From VAZQ01 sp963835165 (GTDB lineage Bacteria; Pseudomonadota; Alphaproteobacteria; Rhizobiales; Xanthobacteraceae), in the NCBI GenBank assembly GCA_963835165.1, contig CAWIGD010000006.1, forward strand, positions 87,884-151,883: a stretch of DNA of 64,000 nt. The letters run 5' to 3'. Under the pieces are notes generated by a model. The model was not told the DNA's origin. It saw only the letters and a program-made list of their open reading frames with translations, and did not search any database. Shown here one piece after another: positions 17,169 through 27,329 of this stretch. Position 1 is the stretch's first letter. Each line of letters begins with the position of its first letter. The translations under genes and the position numbers were made by a program.

Positions 17169-20100
17169 ATGCGGTCCAGCGTCGGCGCGAAACGTCGAAA
17201 ATTTTGGCTTCTCGCGGCCTCTGCGCTGGCGTCCTCGTCGCTGGGCGTATCGGAACCGGCGCTGGCGCGGACGAATGCGGGCCGCTTATCGGCGGCAGCG
17301 CTACCTGCACGCCGGCCGGCAACCTCTATCCCACCGGCATCAACTACAATACCAACAACCACCCCCATCAACCTCACGCTTCAGCCGGGTGTCAATGTCA
17401 CCATCCCCGCCGGCTCACCCGGCGTTAACGCCGTCAACGCCGCTAACACCGCGGGCCCGACTGCGGCCGGCGCTCCCATCACTATAACTGCGGATGGCGT
17501 AACCATCCTCAATAACAACAATCCCAGCTGGCAGTAACCAGACCGGGCTGCGAATACAGGCCAGCGGCGACGCCATCATTACGGCAACGAACACCACAAT
17601 TAATGTGAACGGCACCGCAAGCGACTGGGCGATATTGGCGTTCGCAATGCCAAACCGGACGGGGCTCTCTCATGTGGCGAGCGTAAACTGGAGCGGCCCG
17701 CGCCTAACCTCTAGCCGGAATTGAATCGGGCGCCATACAGGCGGACAACCGCGGCAATGGCAACGCCATCATCGTGGCTTCGGGGAATATCAACGTCATC
17801 GGCGAACGCTGGTCTCGGCACCACCCAGTACGGCTTGCTCGCTCATGCCGGTGACCCGACCATATCAGGTGTGCTGGGGGCCGGCAATGCGTCCGTGACA
17901 TACAATAGCGGCACGCTCAACGTGAGCGCAGTCCGGCCCCGTGGCATCCTCGCGTGGGTTGATGGCAACGGGTCGGCTACGGTCAACACCGAGGCCGGCA
18001 CCGTCATCAACGTGAGCGGCACGCAATTTGGCGGCCCCGGAGTCTATCTCTTTTCGAGCGGCACGGCCACCGCGCCGAACGCGTTAACTGCGAACGTGGC
18101 ATCGCCAATCACGAGTGTCGGACCGGCGAACCATCGATCCCACCAACCTACCGGTCGGTATTCGAGCCAATAATAGCGGTACGGATGCGCCAATCTTTGT
18201 GAATTACACCGGTCCGGGCATTACAACCAAGGGCGGGAACGGCGCCGGGATCCTTGCACTTTCTGGCAGCGGCAGCATCAATCGTCGATTCCTTCGGGCC
18301 GATCAATACGACGGACGGCTCCAACGCAATCGGCATTCCGCCGACAGCGGTGGGTTTCCGTCGACAGGCACGGTGACGGTCAATGCGACCAACGTGCTCA
18401 CCATGGGACAGTTCGGTACCGGGATCAGCGCGACCGCGGGCGGTAACGTGGCGGTCAACATCGCGTCAGGTGGATCGGTGATGGGCGGCTGGCAGGCCGA
18501 CCTTACCAGCGTCGGCCCGCCTTCGGTCTACCGGCCGCCGGCGTTATCCTGAGTTCGTCCGGCGGCACCGCGACCCTGACCAATAACGGCAGCATCGGCG
18601 CACTGTCCGACCGCGCTGTCGCCGGCAGCTGCTTCCAGCAACAACACCAGCGTCATCAACAACGGCACCATCACCGGCTTCGTGCAATTCACCGGCGGCA
18701 ATAACAGCATCGTCAACAATGGCCGTTCGACCTGAGGCACTTCGCCGACACCAATGGGGACGGCGTGCGCGATACGCTCCGGGTGGCCATAGCGGACCTC
18801 GGCGCCGGCCCAAACAACAGCTTCACCAACAACGGAACGCTGGCGCTCCCCGCAGTGACAGGCGCCACGACGCTGGACAGCACGGGGCAGTATCTCCCGC
18901 TCGGGAACCCCAACAACGCAATGGCGCTCGGCGGGCCGTTGCAGGGCCACTTGATCGGCGTGTCGACGTTCACCAACTCGGGCATCATCGATCTGCAAAG
19001 CAACCCCGTCGCTGGCGACGTGCTCGTGATCACCGGCGCGCGGCAGGCCGGGGTTCCCGGCACCGGCACCTTCATCTCCAATGGCGGCACGCTGAGGCTC
19101 GACACGGTGCTCAACGAGGGCGGCGCCGCAACGCGCTCCGATACGTTGGTCGTAGACGGCACGTCGGTCGGCGCGGGCGGCGCAACAAACATGGTAATCC
19201 GCAACGCCGGCGGCGCGGGTGCGCTGACCGTTGGCGACGGCATCCTGGTGGTGGAGGTACTGGACCCGGCCCGCTCCGCGCCCGGCGCGTTTTCACTCCA
19301 GGGCGGCTCCATCACCGCCGGCGCATTTGACTACTTCCTGTTTAAGGGCGGCGTCTCTCTCCGGGATCGGCAAGGTAACTGGTACCTGCGCTCGACGCTC
19401 GTAGCACCGCGACGCCGGACGTCCCGCCGCCTGAGCCGGCACCCGGCTCGCCGCCGTTGCCCACCCCCGTCCCGGGCGCAGCGCCGATCCCGCTCTTCCA
19501 GCCCGGCGTCGCGGTGATGTCAGTCGTGCCGTCCGTCGCGCGATCGCTTGGCTTGCTCACGCTTGGCACCTTCAACGAGCGCCAGGGCGATCAGCTGCTC
19601 GTGCGGGGCGGTTGCAGTCGGGAAACTCAAGATCGCTTATGGAATGCCGACAAAGGCATCACGCGCGATGAGAACTGCACTACGAAGATCGGTGCATGGG
19701 GCCGTGTGTTTGGCCAAAACACACGCGAACATTTTGCACAGGGGGCACGGCCGGACTTCGATGGCACTTTTGCGGGCTTCCAGGTCGGAGCCGATCTGTG
19801 GCGGCTGGAGAGCATCAACGGCCACCGTGACAATATCGGCTTCTACGTCGCCCAGGCGCGCGCATCCGGCTCCGTGCATGGTTCGGTCGATGGCTTCGCA
19901 AGGCGCACTCGCCGGTCACGTCGACCTGGATGCCAGCAGCTACGGCGGGTATTGGACCCATCTTGGTCCGTCGAACTGGTATATCGACACGGTGGTTCAG
20001 GGCACCCATTTCAATGGTACTCCGGAATCTATCCGCGGCGTCAGCACCAGGGTCAACGGAGACGCCTTCACGGGTTCGATTGAAGCCGGCTATCCGATCA

Positions 20101-20520
20101 CGCTGGCACCGTGGCTGAGTTTCGAGCCGCAGATACAGGGGATCTGGCAACGCGTCTGGTTGTACGATACGCTGGTGCCGGTCTCGACCATCACGTTCGA
20201 CCGCGCCGACGTGTTCACCGGGCGCGCAGGCGCGCTGTTGCGGGGGACTTTTGGCAGCCGCGTGCGCCGGGGCGATGTGGCAACCTTATCTCAAGGGCAA
20301 CGTGTGGTGGGGCTCCAATGGCTTCGACACCGTCAGCTTCAATAGCTTCGGTATCCCGACAGGCCGCAACGGCGGCACCACGCTCGAAGGCGGTGGTGGC
20401 GTCACCGGCAAGCTGACCCGCAACGTCAGCGTCTACGGCGATGCCAGTTATCTGACGTCGGTGAGCGGAGAGTCGCACATCGCCCTAAAGGGCAATGTCG
20501 GCCTGCGCGTGACGTGGTGA
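17169..20520 (+). pseudogene. Autotransporter outer-membrane beta-barrel protein, frame broken many times
   Basis: About 1,100 residues of a type V secreted protein, spread over all three frames. The signal peptide is 'KRRKFWLLAASALASSSLG'. The passenger is Asn/Thr/Gly-rich beta-helix with repeats such as 'SVTYNSGTLNVSAV', 'GTVINVSGTQFGGPGVYL' and 'NNGTLALPAVTGATTLDS'. The barrel starts near 19,680 ('GAWGRVFGQNTREHFAQG', 'FAGFQVGADLWRLES') and ends 'GNVGLRVTW', a proper terminal beta-strand with aromatic last residue. I count roughly ten frame switches. The strands remain well conserved, so either the decay is recent or the sequence has many indel errors. A strong ribosome site is not evident before 17169. 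Native role: surface-exposed adhesin-like protein; the ligand is unknown. Confidence 0.8.
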
Positions 20521-20927
20521 GGCGCGCGGCTGATCTAACCGGTGCTCCGCCGCGCCGCTTCGATAGTTTCACAAATGCAACTGCACATCCCGGCCGGGCG
20601 GCTCGCGAATCGAAACCTCCACCGCGACTCGACGGTGGATGAGGTCATGCCGGCATTATTCAGTTCGGACCCGCCGATTTTTAGGCTGCATTGCCACCAT
20701 ACGTCAGCCCATATTCAGGAGGCCGACACTGACAGCGGATGCGTCAAGACAACGGATGCGTCAAGACAACGGTAGATAAGCAATGTGGATATGGCGGGGC
20801 TAACTCGACTGTCAGCAGACGTCAGTGGACAGTCGCAACCACGGGAACGGCGGTCGACAGCTCCGAGTTTCCTGCCTTCGCGAGCCAGGGGCGCGGTGCT
20901 GAGCGCCCAGCCCCAGCCGTATGCAGT
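20521..20927. other. Intergenic stretch with a 17-bp tandem repeat
   Basis: No gene is supported here. Bases 20736-20752 and 20753-20769 are two perfect copies of CGGATGCGTCAAGACAA. The stretch lies between the convergent ends of the autotransporter and the second dienelactone hydrolase, so terminators are expected, but no clear hairpin with a T-run is visible. Confidence 0.5.
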
Positions 20928-21827
20928 TCAGCTCAGCACTTTGTATTTCTTGAACCAGGCGATCATTTCCTTCCAGGCTTCTTCGGCCGCTTCCTTGCGA
21001 TAGCTGGCGCGGTAATCGGCATGGAAGCCGTGCGGCGCACCCTGATAGACCTTGATCTCGAACGTCTTGCCAGCGCCTTGCAACGCGGCCTTCATCGCAT
21101 CTACTTGGGTCAGGGGGATGCCTTGATCCGCTTCGCCATAGAGACCGAGCACCGGCGCCTGCATCTGGGGCGCAAGCGCAGTCGGGCTCTTGGGCCAGAT
21201 CGACGCCTGCGTGTCCGGGTCGACCAGCGAGCCGTAGAATGCGACGCCGGCCTTGAGGTCCTTGTTGTGGGCGGCGTATTCCCAGACCGTGCGTCCGCCG
21301 CGGCAGAAGCCCATGATGCCGAGTCGGTTGGTGTCACCGCCCTGCGACTTGGCCCACGCTGCAGTGGCGTCGAGGTCGGAGAGAAGCTCGGCATCCGGCT
21401 TGCTGTTGACGATCGGCATGAGCTTCGGCATTTCGGTGATCTTGGTGAGATCCTCGCCCTTGCGGAAATAATAGTCCGGCGCAATCGCGAACGCGCCGAG
21501 CTTGCCAAGTCGCCGCGTGACGTCCCTGATGTATTCGTGCAGTCCGAAAATCTCCATTGCGACCATGATCACGGGCGGATTCTGCACATTGGCGGGACGG
21601 GCATAGTAGATCGGCATTTCGCCATCGGCGACCTTGACCTTGGCCTCACCGACAGTCAGGCCGTTCGTGTCGGTCTGGATGGCGTCGGCGCGGACTGGCC
21701 CCGCGGCGAGCGTATAGCCCGCCGCGGTCGCGGCCGAGGCGGCGAGGAAGAAGCCGCGCCGCGACAGCGGATCGACCTGGTGTGCCAGGCCTTCGAAGTC
21801 GGACATCAATTTTGGTTGAGCAGACAT
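20928..21827 (-). CDS. Dienelactone hydrolase family protein, copy 2 (intact, Tat leader)
   Basis: An alpha/beta hydrolase of 299 residues. About 28 residues after the start lies a twin-arginine leader ('SRRGFFLAASAATAAGY', cleavage near 'VRADA'), so the enzyme is periplasmic or a secreted lipase-like carboxylesterase. The Cys-Asp-His triad of the family is visible: 'MGFCRGGRTVWEYA', 'LYGEADQGIPL' and 'GAPHGFHADYR'. The ATG at 21827 is preferred because it follows the AGGGAG stretch at 21833-21838 on the coding strand. Family members open dienelactones in aromatic degradation, but many exported members have other ester substrates. It is the intact counterpart of 14646-15466; both lie on the same strand about 6.28 kb apart. 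Confidence 0.9.
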   Translation of the reverse strand: MSAQPKLMSDFEGLAHQVDPLSRRGFFLAASAATAAGYTLAAGPVRADAIQTDTNGLTVGEAKVKVADGEMPIYYARPANVQNPPVIMVAMEIFGLHEYIRDVTRRLGKLGAFAIAPDYYFRKGEDLTKITEMPKLMPIVNSKPDAELLSDLDATAAWAKSQGGDTNRLGIMGFCRGGRTVWEYAAHNKDLKAGVAFYGSLVDPDTQASIWPKSPTALAPQMQAPVLGLYGEADQGIPLTQVDAMKAALQGAGKTFEIKVYQGAPHGFHADYRASYRKEAAEEAWKEMIAWFKKYKVLS

Positions 21828-21916
21828 ACAAATCTCCCTGTACTGCATTGAAGTGGTTGCCCCCGACCGGGGATACGCCGGGCGCATGACAGCTTGTCAA
21901 CACTCCGGGCTGCACC

Positions 21917-22486
21917 TTATTCCGGACGTGGGAGCTCTTTCACGATTGCGTTGATGACGCGCGCGTCCATCGGCTCGATGTCGGTGGGAAAAACCGCGGC
22001 TATATGGCCATCACGGCCGACGAGGTATTTGTGAAAGTTCCAGCGCGGCGTTTCGAGCGGGCGCTCGCTCGCCGCCCATTTGTAGAACGGATGCGCGTTC
22101 GAGCCCTTGAGCTGTGCTTTCGCCGCAAGCGGGAAACTGACGCCGTATTCGCCGTGGGCCGTCTTTACGATGTCGTCCGCACCGCCGGGCTCCTGGCCTC
22201 CGAAATCGTTCGACGGCACACCAACGATCAGCAGCCCGCGCGCGTGGTAGCGCGACCACAGCTGTTGCAGCCCGGCATATTGAGGTGTGTAGCCGCAGAG
22301 CGAAGCCGTGTTGACCACGAGGATCGGCCTGCCGGCGTGCTCAGCGAGCTTGATGTCTGCGCCCTCGAGCCCGGCAAAGGAAAAGGCGTAGGCGGTGATG
22401 CGGGTCATGGCGGGTGCTTGTGCAAAGGCCGGGGTCGCGAATGAAGCGGCCATAAGCCCGAGGACGCGTCTGCGATCGGTAAACAT
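21917..22486 (-). CDS. Glutathione peroxidase family protein with signal peptide
   Basis: A thiol peroxidase of 189 residues. The leader 'RRRVLGLMAASFATPAFAQ' suggests export through Tat or Sec. The active-site segment 'VVNTASLCGYTPQYAGLQQL' has the peroxidatic Cys in place of selenocysteine; 'VPSNDFGGQEPG' carries the conserved Gln, and 'PRWNFHKYLVGRDG' the conserved Trp-Asn. These bacterial enzymes usually use thioredoxin rather than glutathione. The start at 22486 (MFTDRRRVLG) is preferred over the one at 22525 because it opens the leader directly. The gene lies upstream of the dienelactone hydrolase on the same strand, with about 90 bases between them. Confidence 0.9.
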   Translation of the reverse strand: MFTDRRRVLGLMAASFATPAFAQAPAMTRITAYAFSFAGLEGADIKLAEHAGRPILVVNTASLCGYTPQYAGLQQLWSRYHARGLLIVGVPSNDFGGQEPGGADDIVKTAHGEYGVSFPLAAKAQLKGSNAHPFYKWAASERPLETPRWNFHKYLVGRDGHIAAVFPTDIEPMDARVINAIVKELPRPE

Positions 22487-22633
22487 GATTTCCTCGTCGC
22501 CGCTGGCGTTTCCGGCGCAGTGCACGTTGTTTGCGGAAACGCCTCGACCCCTCCAATGCTATCAAAGAAAGGCGCAAGTGCGAATGGGGAGGCAGCGGAT
22601 TCTCGGGACCGGAAGCGGCCAGCCGCGCCCGGC

Positions 22634-22901
22634 TCACTGGCCGTGGCTGACCAGCACCCGGTTGCAAGCCGCGCTGATCTTCGGCCGATTGGCCTGCAGG
22701 CACGCCAGTACGCGCATCGTATCCTGCAGGTCGGAACCGCAGAATTTGTGCACGTCGGGGGCGCAGGCCGCCCGTTCCTCCGGCGTGCCTTGCGGCATCG
22801 GCAATGGAGGAAACGGCAGGGGCGGCAGCGGGGACTGGGCCAGGGCCGGCATCACCCACGCGGCGACGAACGGCGGTAAGCAGTGCGACTTTCCGGAACA
22901 T
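22634..22901 (-). CDS. Small secreted Cys-rich repeat protein (one frameshift in the leader)
   Basis: The mature part of about 65 residues shows 'RAACAPDVHKFCGSDLQDT' and 'VLACLQANRPKISAACNRV', the spacing of the Cys-rich (GLG1-type) repeat found in small periplasmic proteins of Rhizobiales. The ATG at 22899-22901 gives 'MFRKVALLTAV' but then runs out of frame. Removing one of the two A at 22869-22870 gives a perfect signal peptide, 'MFRKVALLTAVVAAWVMPAL' followed by 'AQ'. A sequence error in the leader is the simplest explanation. The function is unknown. Confidence 0.7.
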
Positions 22902-22968
22902 CCTATGCCTTTCGTTAAGCGAGGTCGAGACGACGTAGAGTACCACCTGCGGCTTTCCGCCCAGCGGC

Positions 22969-23139
22969 GTGAAGGCCGGCAGGCTCTATTACCTTGTGCT
23001 GTTCGGAGCCGAGGAGAAGGGCTGGGAGTTGCTAGCCGCTGGATTTGTGTTTGCGATCGGAGCGGTGTGGCTTTACTCGGAAGTCATAGCCACCGCGCCG
23101 GACGAAGACAGCTCCCAGAGGCAGGATCATCTCACCTAA
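22969..23139 (+). CDS. Possible small membrane protein
   Basis: A 56-codon frame with GTG start has one hydrophobic segment ('ELLAAGFVFAIGAVWLY') and a polar, acidic tail ('TAPDEDSSQRQDHLT'). Composition is protein-like, but I recognise no family, and the start codon has no good ribosome site. It may be a remnant rather than a gene. Confidence 0.3.
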   Translation: MKAGRLYYLVLFGAEEKGWELLAAGFVFAIGAVWLYSEVIATAPDEDSSQRQDHLT

Positions 23140-23158
23140 CATCGGTTCTGCATTCCCG

Positions 23159-23233
23159 TCTAAGGCTGGTCCCGCATTCGCCAAGCAGTTCGGCGTCGGC
23201 ACGGGTACCGTCCAGCGGATCGCGGGGCAATGA
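23159..23233 (+). pseudogene. C-terminal scrap of a resolvase/site-specific recombinase
   Basis: The last 24 codons read 'KAGPAFAKQFGVGTGTVQRI' followed by AGQ and a stop. This is the helix-turn-helix tail common in serine recombinases of the resolvase type ('VGxGTVQRI'). The catalytic domain is absent. It marks a former mobile-element or plasmid-type insertion next to the accessory region. Confidence 0.5.
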
Positions 23234-23385
23234 GGCTGGCCCTGTTCACCCGATGGGGCTGCTGATTCTGGCGGTTTAGGAGGCACAGCTCGCCACCGGA
23301 TGCGGCTGTCGGATATCGCTCCCAGGGCGTTTTGGGGTCGCCAGGGTTCCCATTCCGGCCATCATTCTTGGGTATCGTTCCCGGC

Positions 23386-23622
23386 ATGGCGCGTCTGATT
23401 GCACTACTGATAACCAGCACCCTCCTGTGCTCATGCTCCAATGTGACGGGGGGCGTGGTTGGGGACTACGCACCCGAGTGGTTGGGCGGAACGCCGAAGG
23501 GCGTGCCACCCAGGCCCGGCACACCGGAATACGAGGCCTTCATGAAGGCACAGCAGGCCGAGGCCGATCGCGATAAGAGCAAGGACCCCGCGAAACCCAA
23601 AGCGGAGAAGCTGCCGCAATAG
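23386..23622 (+). CDS. Small putative lipoprotein
   Basis: A protein of 78 residues with a short leader, 'MARLIALLITSTLLCSCSN', in which 'LCSC' serves as a lipobox, so the Cys at residue 17 would be acylated. The mature part has 'YAPEWLGGTPKGVPPRPGTP' and a charged, Lys/Asp-rich tail. Small proteins with the 'WLGG.PKG.PPRPGTPEY' core are frequent in Bradyrhizobium-type genomes; no role is known. The ATG at 23386 begins the leader, and an in-frame upstream codon at 23332 would spoil it. Confidence 0.7.
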   Translation: MARLIALLITSTLLCSCSNVTGGVVGDYAPEWLGGTPKGVPPRPGTPEYEAFMKAQQAEADRDKSKDPAKPKAEKLPQ

Positions 23623-24503
23623 GAGCGCCGGCCCGCGCGTAGCTATCAGGGGTCGCCGGATGGCAGGTCACCTTTCTGGGAAAGACCGAGCCGCGCGCTG
23701 CCCGACCCGAAGACGTGCCGGCGAGTAATCCGAGTAGGCGGATGGTAGTCCCGGCTGTCAACAAAGGCCGCAGCGAGTTACCGGGCGCGTTTTGCGCCCG
23801 TCAGTAAGTGGGTATCCAACTCCCCAAATCGCACTGGTGGACTCAGCCGAGTCAGGGCGGGCATCCCGATTCGACTTCGTCCATTCTGGTGAAGATCGTG
23901 GGTCGGTTGTTGACGTTGGGTTGGTCAGGTCCTCTGTGCAACAAGGGCCTCTTGAAAGCAGCTAATTCCCGCCGTAGCCGTTAAGATGAGATGTGCGGAA
24001 TTGACCGTGAGGGTTCGCCCAGGCACGAATACGCGCAGAGTCGGAGAGTTTCGGCTATGTTTTGGTCAGCCGCAGTGAGGCGCGCAGCTTATGATCCCAG
24101 AGTCGGCCTCAATGCTCAGCAGCGTGCTGGAGCTAGCCATCCCAGCACTTCCGCCCGAATAGCGCGGGAAGAATGCAAGACCAATTGGCATCAAACATCC
24201 TTGCGGCGGCCGCGATCGGAGAGCGAGATCGCATTCAACTTTACGCGATAGCGTTAGGCGTAGGGCCTTGGGAGCCTAGCATTGGCGGATCCCCTCGCTT
24301 ACCGCCTCTATCTGGCAGGAAATGTCAGCTGTATGCTCGATCACCCGGACCATCTTTTTTGGTGCAGGTGAACACCATTCCTGCCATTTTCCTCACGATG
24401 AACCGCTTCAAACGCGTGGGAAGCGGACCAGCGACTAGGCGCTTTCGGGAGACCGGTGACATCATTTAAGTGCTCGAGCGGAAAAGATCGGGAGCGTTGA
24501 GTT
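23623..24503. other. Long stretch without a supported gene; one strong hairpin
   Basis: About 880 bases with no frame I trust. Bases 23782-23800 form CGGGCGC-GTTTT-GCGCCCG, a perfect 7-bp stem that may end the transcript of the lipoprotein gene, although no T-run follows. The stretch separates the ordinary accessory region from the polysaccharide cluster and may be scar sequence. Confidence 0.5.
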
Positions 24504-25340
24504 GTGAACAATTATCAGTATTGCGCCGAATTCGCAGTTCGGCTGATCGGCGGTAATGCCGGCGTGGCCAAGGTTCTGGATTTTGGCTGCGGTGCCGGCC
24601 ATATCGTAGAGCTGTTGCGGAAAGCCGGCATCTCGGCCTTTGGTTGCGAGGCGTTTTATGGTGGAGGCGCAGCCCGGATTCCAGACGAGCTGTCCGGATT
24701 TATTCTCGCAATGCAAGGCGACGTGATTCCATTCCCCGCCTGCACATTCGACGTGGTCATCAACAATCAGGTGATGGAACACGTCGAAGATATTGATGCC
24801 GCACTCTCTGAGATTCATCGAGTCTTAAAGCCGGGCGGAACTCTTCTCAGTCTTTTTCCCGACAAAAGCGTTTGGCATGAGGGACACTGTGGGGTCCCAT
24901 TATTGCACCGGTTCCCCAAGCAAAGCACCTTCCGCATCTATTATGCTCTGTTGTGGCGCAGCATCGGCTTTGGAAACTTCACCGAAGGAAAGTCCCGTTT
25001 GGAATGGTCAAAGGACTTTTGTACTTGGCTCGATCAATGGACTGAGTATCGCAGTTACGAGGCGATCGCGAAGGCTTATGCAAAGTATTTCTCGCCGATG
25101 CAGCATATCGAGGATCATTGGCTTGAGAGCCGCGTCGGACCGATTGCGCGTCCATTCCCAGCCCCGTTGAAACGGCTATTCGTAAACAAATTGGCTGGGA
25201 TGGTATTCACCTGCGTAAAGAGCCCGCGCATCGGCTTGCCCAATGGGCCGCATGTTCCACTTTTCCAGACCATCCAAGATCCGCGCAACCAACCGGTTGC
25301 CCGAGCACGATCTGATGACCCGCCGAGATCATCTCGCTAA
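24504..25340 (+). CDS. Class I SAM-dependent methyltransferase
   Basis: A protein of 278 residues with GTG start (GTGAACAATTATC, preceded by GAGC/GTTGAG). The SAM-binding motif I is 'VLDFGCGAGHIVELLRKAGI' at about residues 24-43. 'VINNQVMEHVED' near 87 and 'IHRVLKPGGTLLSLFP' near 103 follow in the order of the Methyltransf_11/25 group. The C-terminal part ('WLDQWTEYRSYEAIAK') is specific to sugar- or polysaccharide-linked members. Its end overlaps the end of the convergent flippase by 134 bases, which makes the last about 40 residues suspect. Likely role: O-methylation of a surface glycan; substrate inferred from context only. Confidence 0.8.
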   Translation: MNNYQYCAEFAVRLIGGNAGVAKVLDFGCGAGHIVELLRKAGISAFGCEAFYGGGAARIPDELSGFILAMQGDVIPFPACTFDVVINNQVMEHVEDIDAALSEIHRVLKPGGTLLSLFPDKSVWHEGHCGVPLLHRFPKQSTFRIYYALLWRSIGFGNFTEGKSRLEWSKDFCTWLDQWTEYRSYEAIAKAYAKYFSPMQHIEDHWLESRVGPIARPFPAPLKRLFVNKLAGMVFTCVKSPRIGLPNGPHVPLFQTIQDPRNQPVARARSDDPPRSSR

Positions 25341-26799
25341 TCGCTCGTCGGCCAATAATGACGAGCAGCATAATGCCAGCTGCCATCAAGAGCAGTTGAA
25401 TGGTCAGGGGAGGCGTCGCCCAGTGCACATAGGCTGTCGCGGCAATGATCGCACAGGATCCAAAAACAGCGACATGATCTTGGAACGGAACCGTTCGTTG
25501 ACGGCTCGCTAGCATGCGCAGGAAAAGGCGATATACAACCGTTTCGATGAGGACAATAGCAAGAACACCTTTGATGCCAAACCACACGATCGTGGGACCG
25601 AGGACGATAAGACTGCCAAGCGACATGACAGTGCGAGCCCACGTGGCGGATGCCCGGCCTGACACACACACAATGGCATTCGCCGGCTGTTCGGTAGTTT
25701 GGATTAGCGCGATGACAAAAAGCGCGGGGATGTAGGCAGCCGCGGCTGTAAACTTTCCATTGCTAATGATCGCGACGATTTCTTGTCCTAAGAATGCAAA
25801 GACTATTCCCAGGCAACTGATAGTGATCTGCACAGGGGTCCAGGCCCTCTGAGTTATTTCGAAGTTGGAATATGGATTACGGGCCTCCTCGAGCGACCTG
25901 GACCAGAGGTTGTGGCGGACGGTATCGCCGAGTGCCAGCAGAAGGCCATGATAGAGGCGCGCATGGATCAAAGTGCCAAGCGCATGCAGACCCGTTGTGC
26001 TTGCGAGTAACGCGTTTTCGCCGAAACCACGCGCGCCGTCCATTAGCCCGGACGCTGCCGTTGTCGGCGCACTGCTGGCGACGAGCCAAAGCCAATCGCG
26101 TGATGGAAATGAAAATATGTGGTGATGTCCGAGCGCGATGAGACCAACACACAAGGCGGCGAACTGACCGCACAGAGCGCCAACGAGCAGCGAGGTCCCC
26201 CCCATTCTAAATTCGAGCAGCGAGATAAGTGTGCTGAGGAATGCGACCAGAGATTGGACTGCCATTTGTGCGGCGATAGCGGGCCCGCGGCCGGTCACTG
26301 AGAATATCAGGATGGAAATATTGGTGATTGCCCGCATCGGCATCAGAACGGCCGAGAGGGCGATTGCAGCCAAGGGAATCGCCTGACCCGAGAAAGTGCC
26401 GTGTTGCCAAGCCCATAGGATAATCAACAATAGTCCAGCAATGCTTGCGCCAATGCCGGTGAATATAGCCAGGCTAGAGAAAAGTCGCGCCCGTTCCGCT
26501 GCGGAGGCGAGTCCATAATGCGCCGGCACCAGTAAGCTCGCTCCGCCGTCCGTGGCTGCACCCACGAGTGCGACGATCGACACAAGAAGACCGTAGGTCC
26601 CGTAATCGCTTAACTCCAGCTGCCGCGTGGTGAGGGGTAGCAAGACCAGAGAGAGGGTTGCAGCGAAGGCTGTTGCCGCGGCCAGTGTCATCACGCGGCC
26701 CACAAAGTGCCTCCGTATACGCTCTATTAACTCATACGGCGCAGAGCGCCTCGTGGCGTCCTTTCTGACGGATATTTTTTTCCCGAGCATACGCTTCAT
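25207..26799 (-). CDS. Oligosaccharide flippase (Wzx-like) family protein
   Basis: An integral inner-membrane protein of 530 residues with about a dozen to fourteen hydrophobic helices, for example 'VMTLAAATAFAATLSLVLLP', 'LLVSIVALVGAATDGGASLL', 'IAGLLLIILWAWQHG' and 'VFGSCAIIAATAYVHWA'. Topology and the early 'TTRQLELSDYGTYGLLVSI' match the polysaccharide transporter (Wzx/RfbX, MATE-like) family, which flips lipid-linked repeat units. The basic first 35 residues are cytoplasmic. The cluster also holds a Wzm/Wzt exporter, so it may serve a second glycan or derive from another allele. The last residues overlap the methyltransferase at 24504. Confidence 0.82.
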   Translation of the reverse strand: MKRMLGKKISVRKDATRRSAPYELIERIRRHFVGRVMTLAAATAFAATLSLVLLPLTTRQLELSDYGTYGLLVSIVALVGAATDGGASLLVPAHYGLASAAERARLFSSLAIFTGIGASIAGLLLIILWAWQHGTFSGQAIPLAAIALSAVLMPMRAITNISILIFSVTGRGPAIAAQMAVQSLVAFLSTLISLLEFRMGGTSLLVGALCGQFAALCVGLIALGHHHIFSFPSRDWLWLVASSAPTTAASGLMDGARGFGENALLASTTGLHALGTLIHARLYHGLLLALGDTVRHNLWSRSLEEARNPYSNFEITQRAWTPVQITISCLGIVFAFLGQEIVAIISNGKFTAAAAYIPALFVIALIQTTEQPANAIVCVSGRASATWARTVMSLGSLIVLGPTIVWFGIKGVLAIVLIETVVYRLFLRMLASRQRTVPFQDHVAVFGSCAIIAATAYVHWATPPLTIQLLLMAAGIMLLVIIGRRAISEMISAGHQIVLGQPVGCADLGWSGKVEHAAHWASRCAGSLRR

Positions 26800-26920
26800 C
26801 CGACTCGCGCCGGTGACAGCGTCAGCTCAGTATCGTTAAGCAATCGTTAGCGGATGTGATCGGCGAATGGGCTGCTGCTGCTTCCAAAAACACCGAGAAT
26901 GGAACCGGGGGGATGGGTCA

Positions 26921-27315
26921 TGGAGCGCCAGATTTTATCCGCGAGTTCAAGTGAGACTGTGAAGCTGATCAAGAAGCGCGGCGGCGGATATGTAAAGGCT
27001 GCGCCCGACCTGGGTGTCCGCTAGCGGTGCTGCGCAAGTAGTGAAGGGCTTCGAAGCCGATCAGCAGCATTCTGGTCCATCGGCAGGTAAAGGTGAAGCA
27101 GCTGGAGACTGCGCAGTTCAAGCGGGAGGTGATTAAGCTGAACGCGGAGTAGACATCCAAAAGCCGCGGCTGCCTCGCGAGGACTCGAGATGAAGGTCAC
27201 GTTCATCGCGAAGCACCGGGGATCCGGCGGCGGGATGGTTGTCCGAGGCGCTCGATCTCTCGCGTGGTGGCTTCCATGGCTGGCTGACCGCGATCTGGCG
27301 ACCGGCCGGGTGAGG
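26921..27315 (+). pseudogene. IS3-family transposase remnant (orfA and start of orfB)
   Basis: Traces over three frames: 'ETVKLIKKRGGGYVKAAPDL' resembles the helix-turn-helix of IS3 OrfA; 'VKQLETAQFKREVIKLNAE' its leucine-zipper end; 'MKVTFIAKHRGS', followed by Trp/Leu-rich residues and 'RGGFHGWLTA', matches the start of OrfB. The catalytic DDE domain is missing. It lies upstream of the flippase and at the broken end of the methyltransferase at 27330, so this insertion probably truncated that gene. Confidence 0.6.
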
Positions 27316-27329
27316 GGTTACGGGATCCT

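Noticed and set aside
20739..21851. 370-codon plus-strand frame over the second dienelactone hydrolase
   Set aside because: It is antisense to an intact enzyme with all catalytic residues; the equivalent frame over copy 1 is likewise a shadow.
23991..24020. ATGTGCGGAATT, reading MCGI, as another asnB start
   Set aside because: The following residues (DREGSPRHEY) do not fit the family, so this is a chance match.
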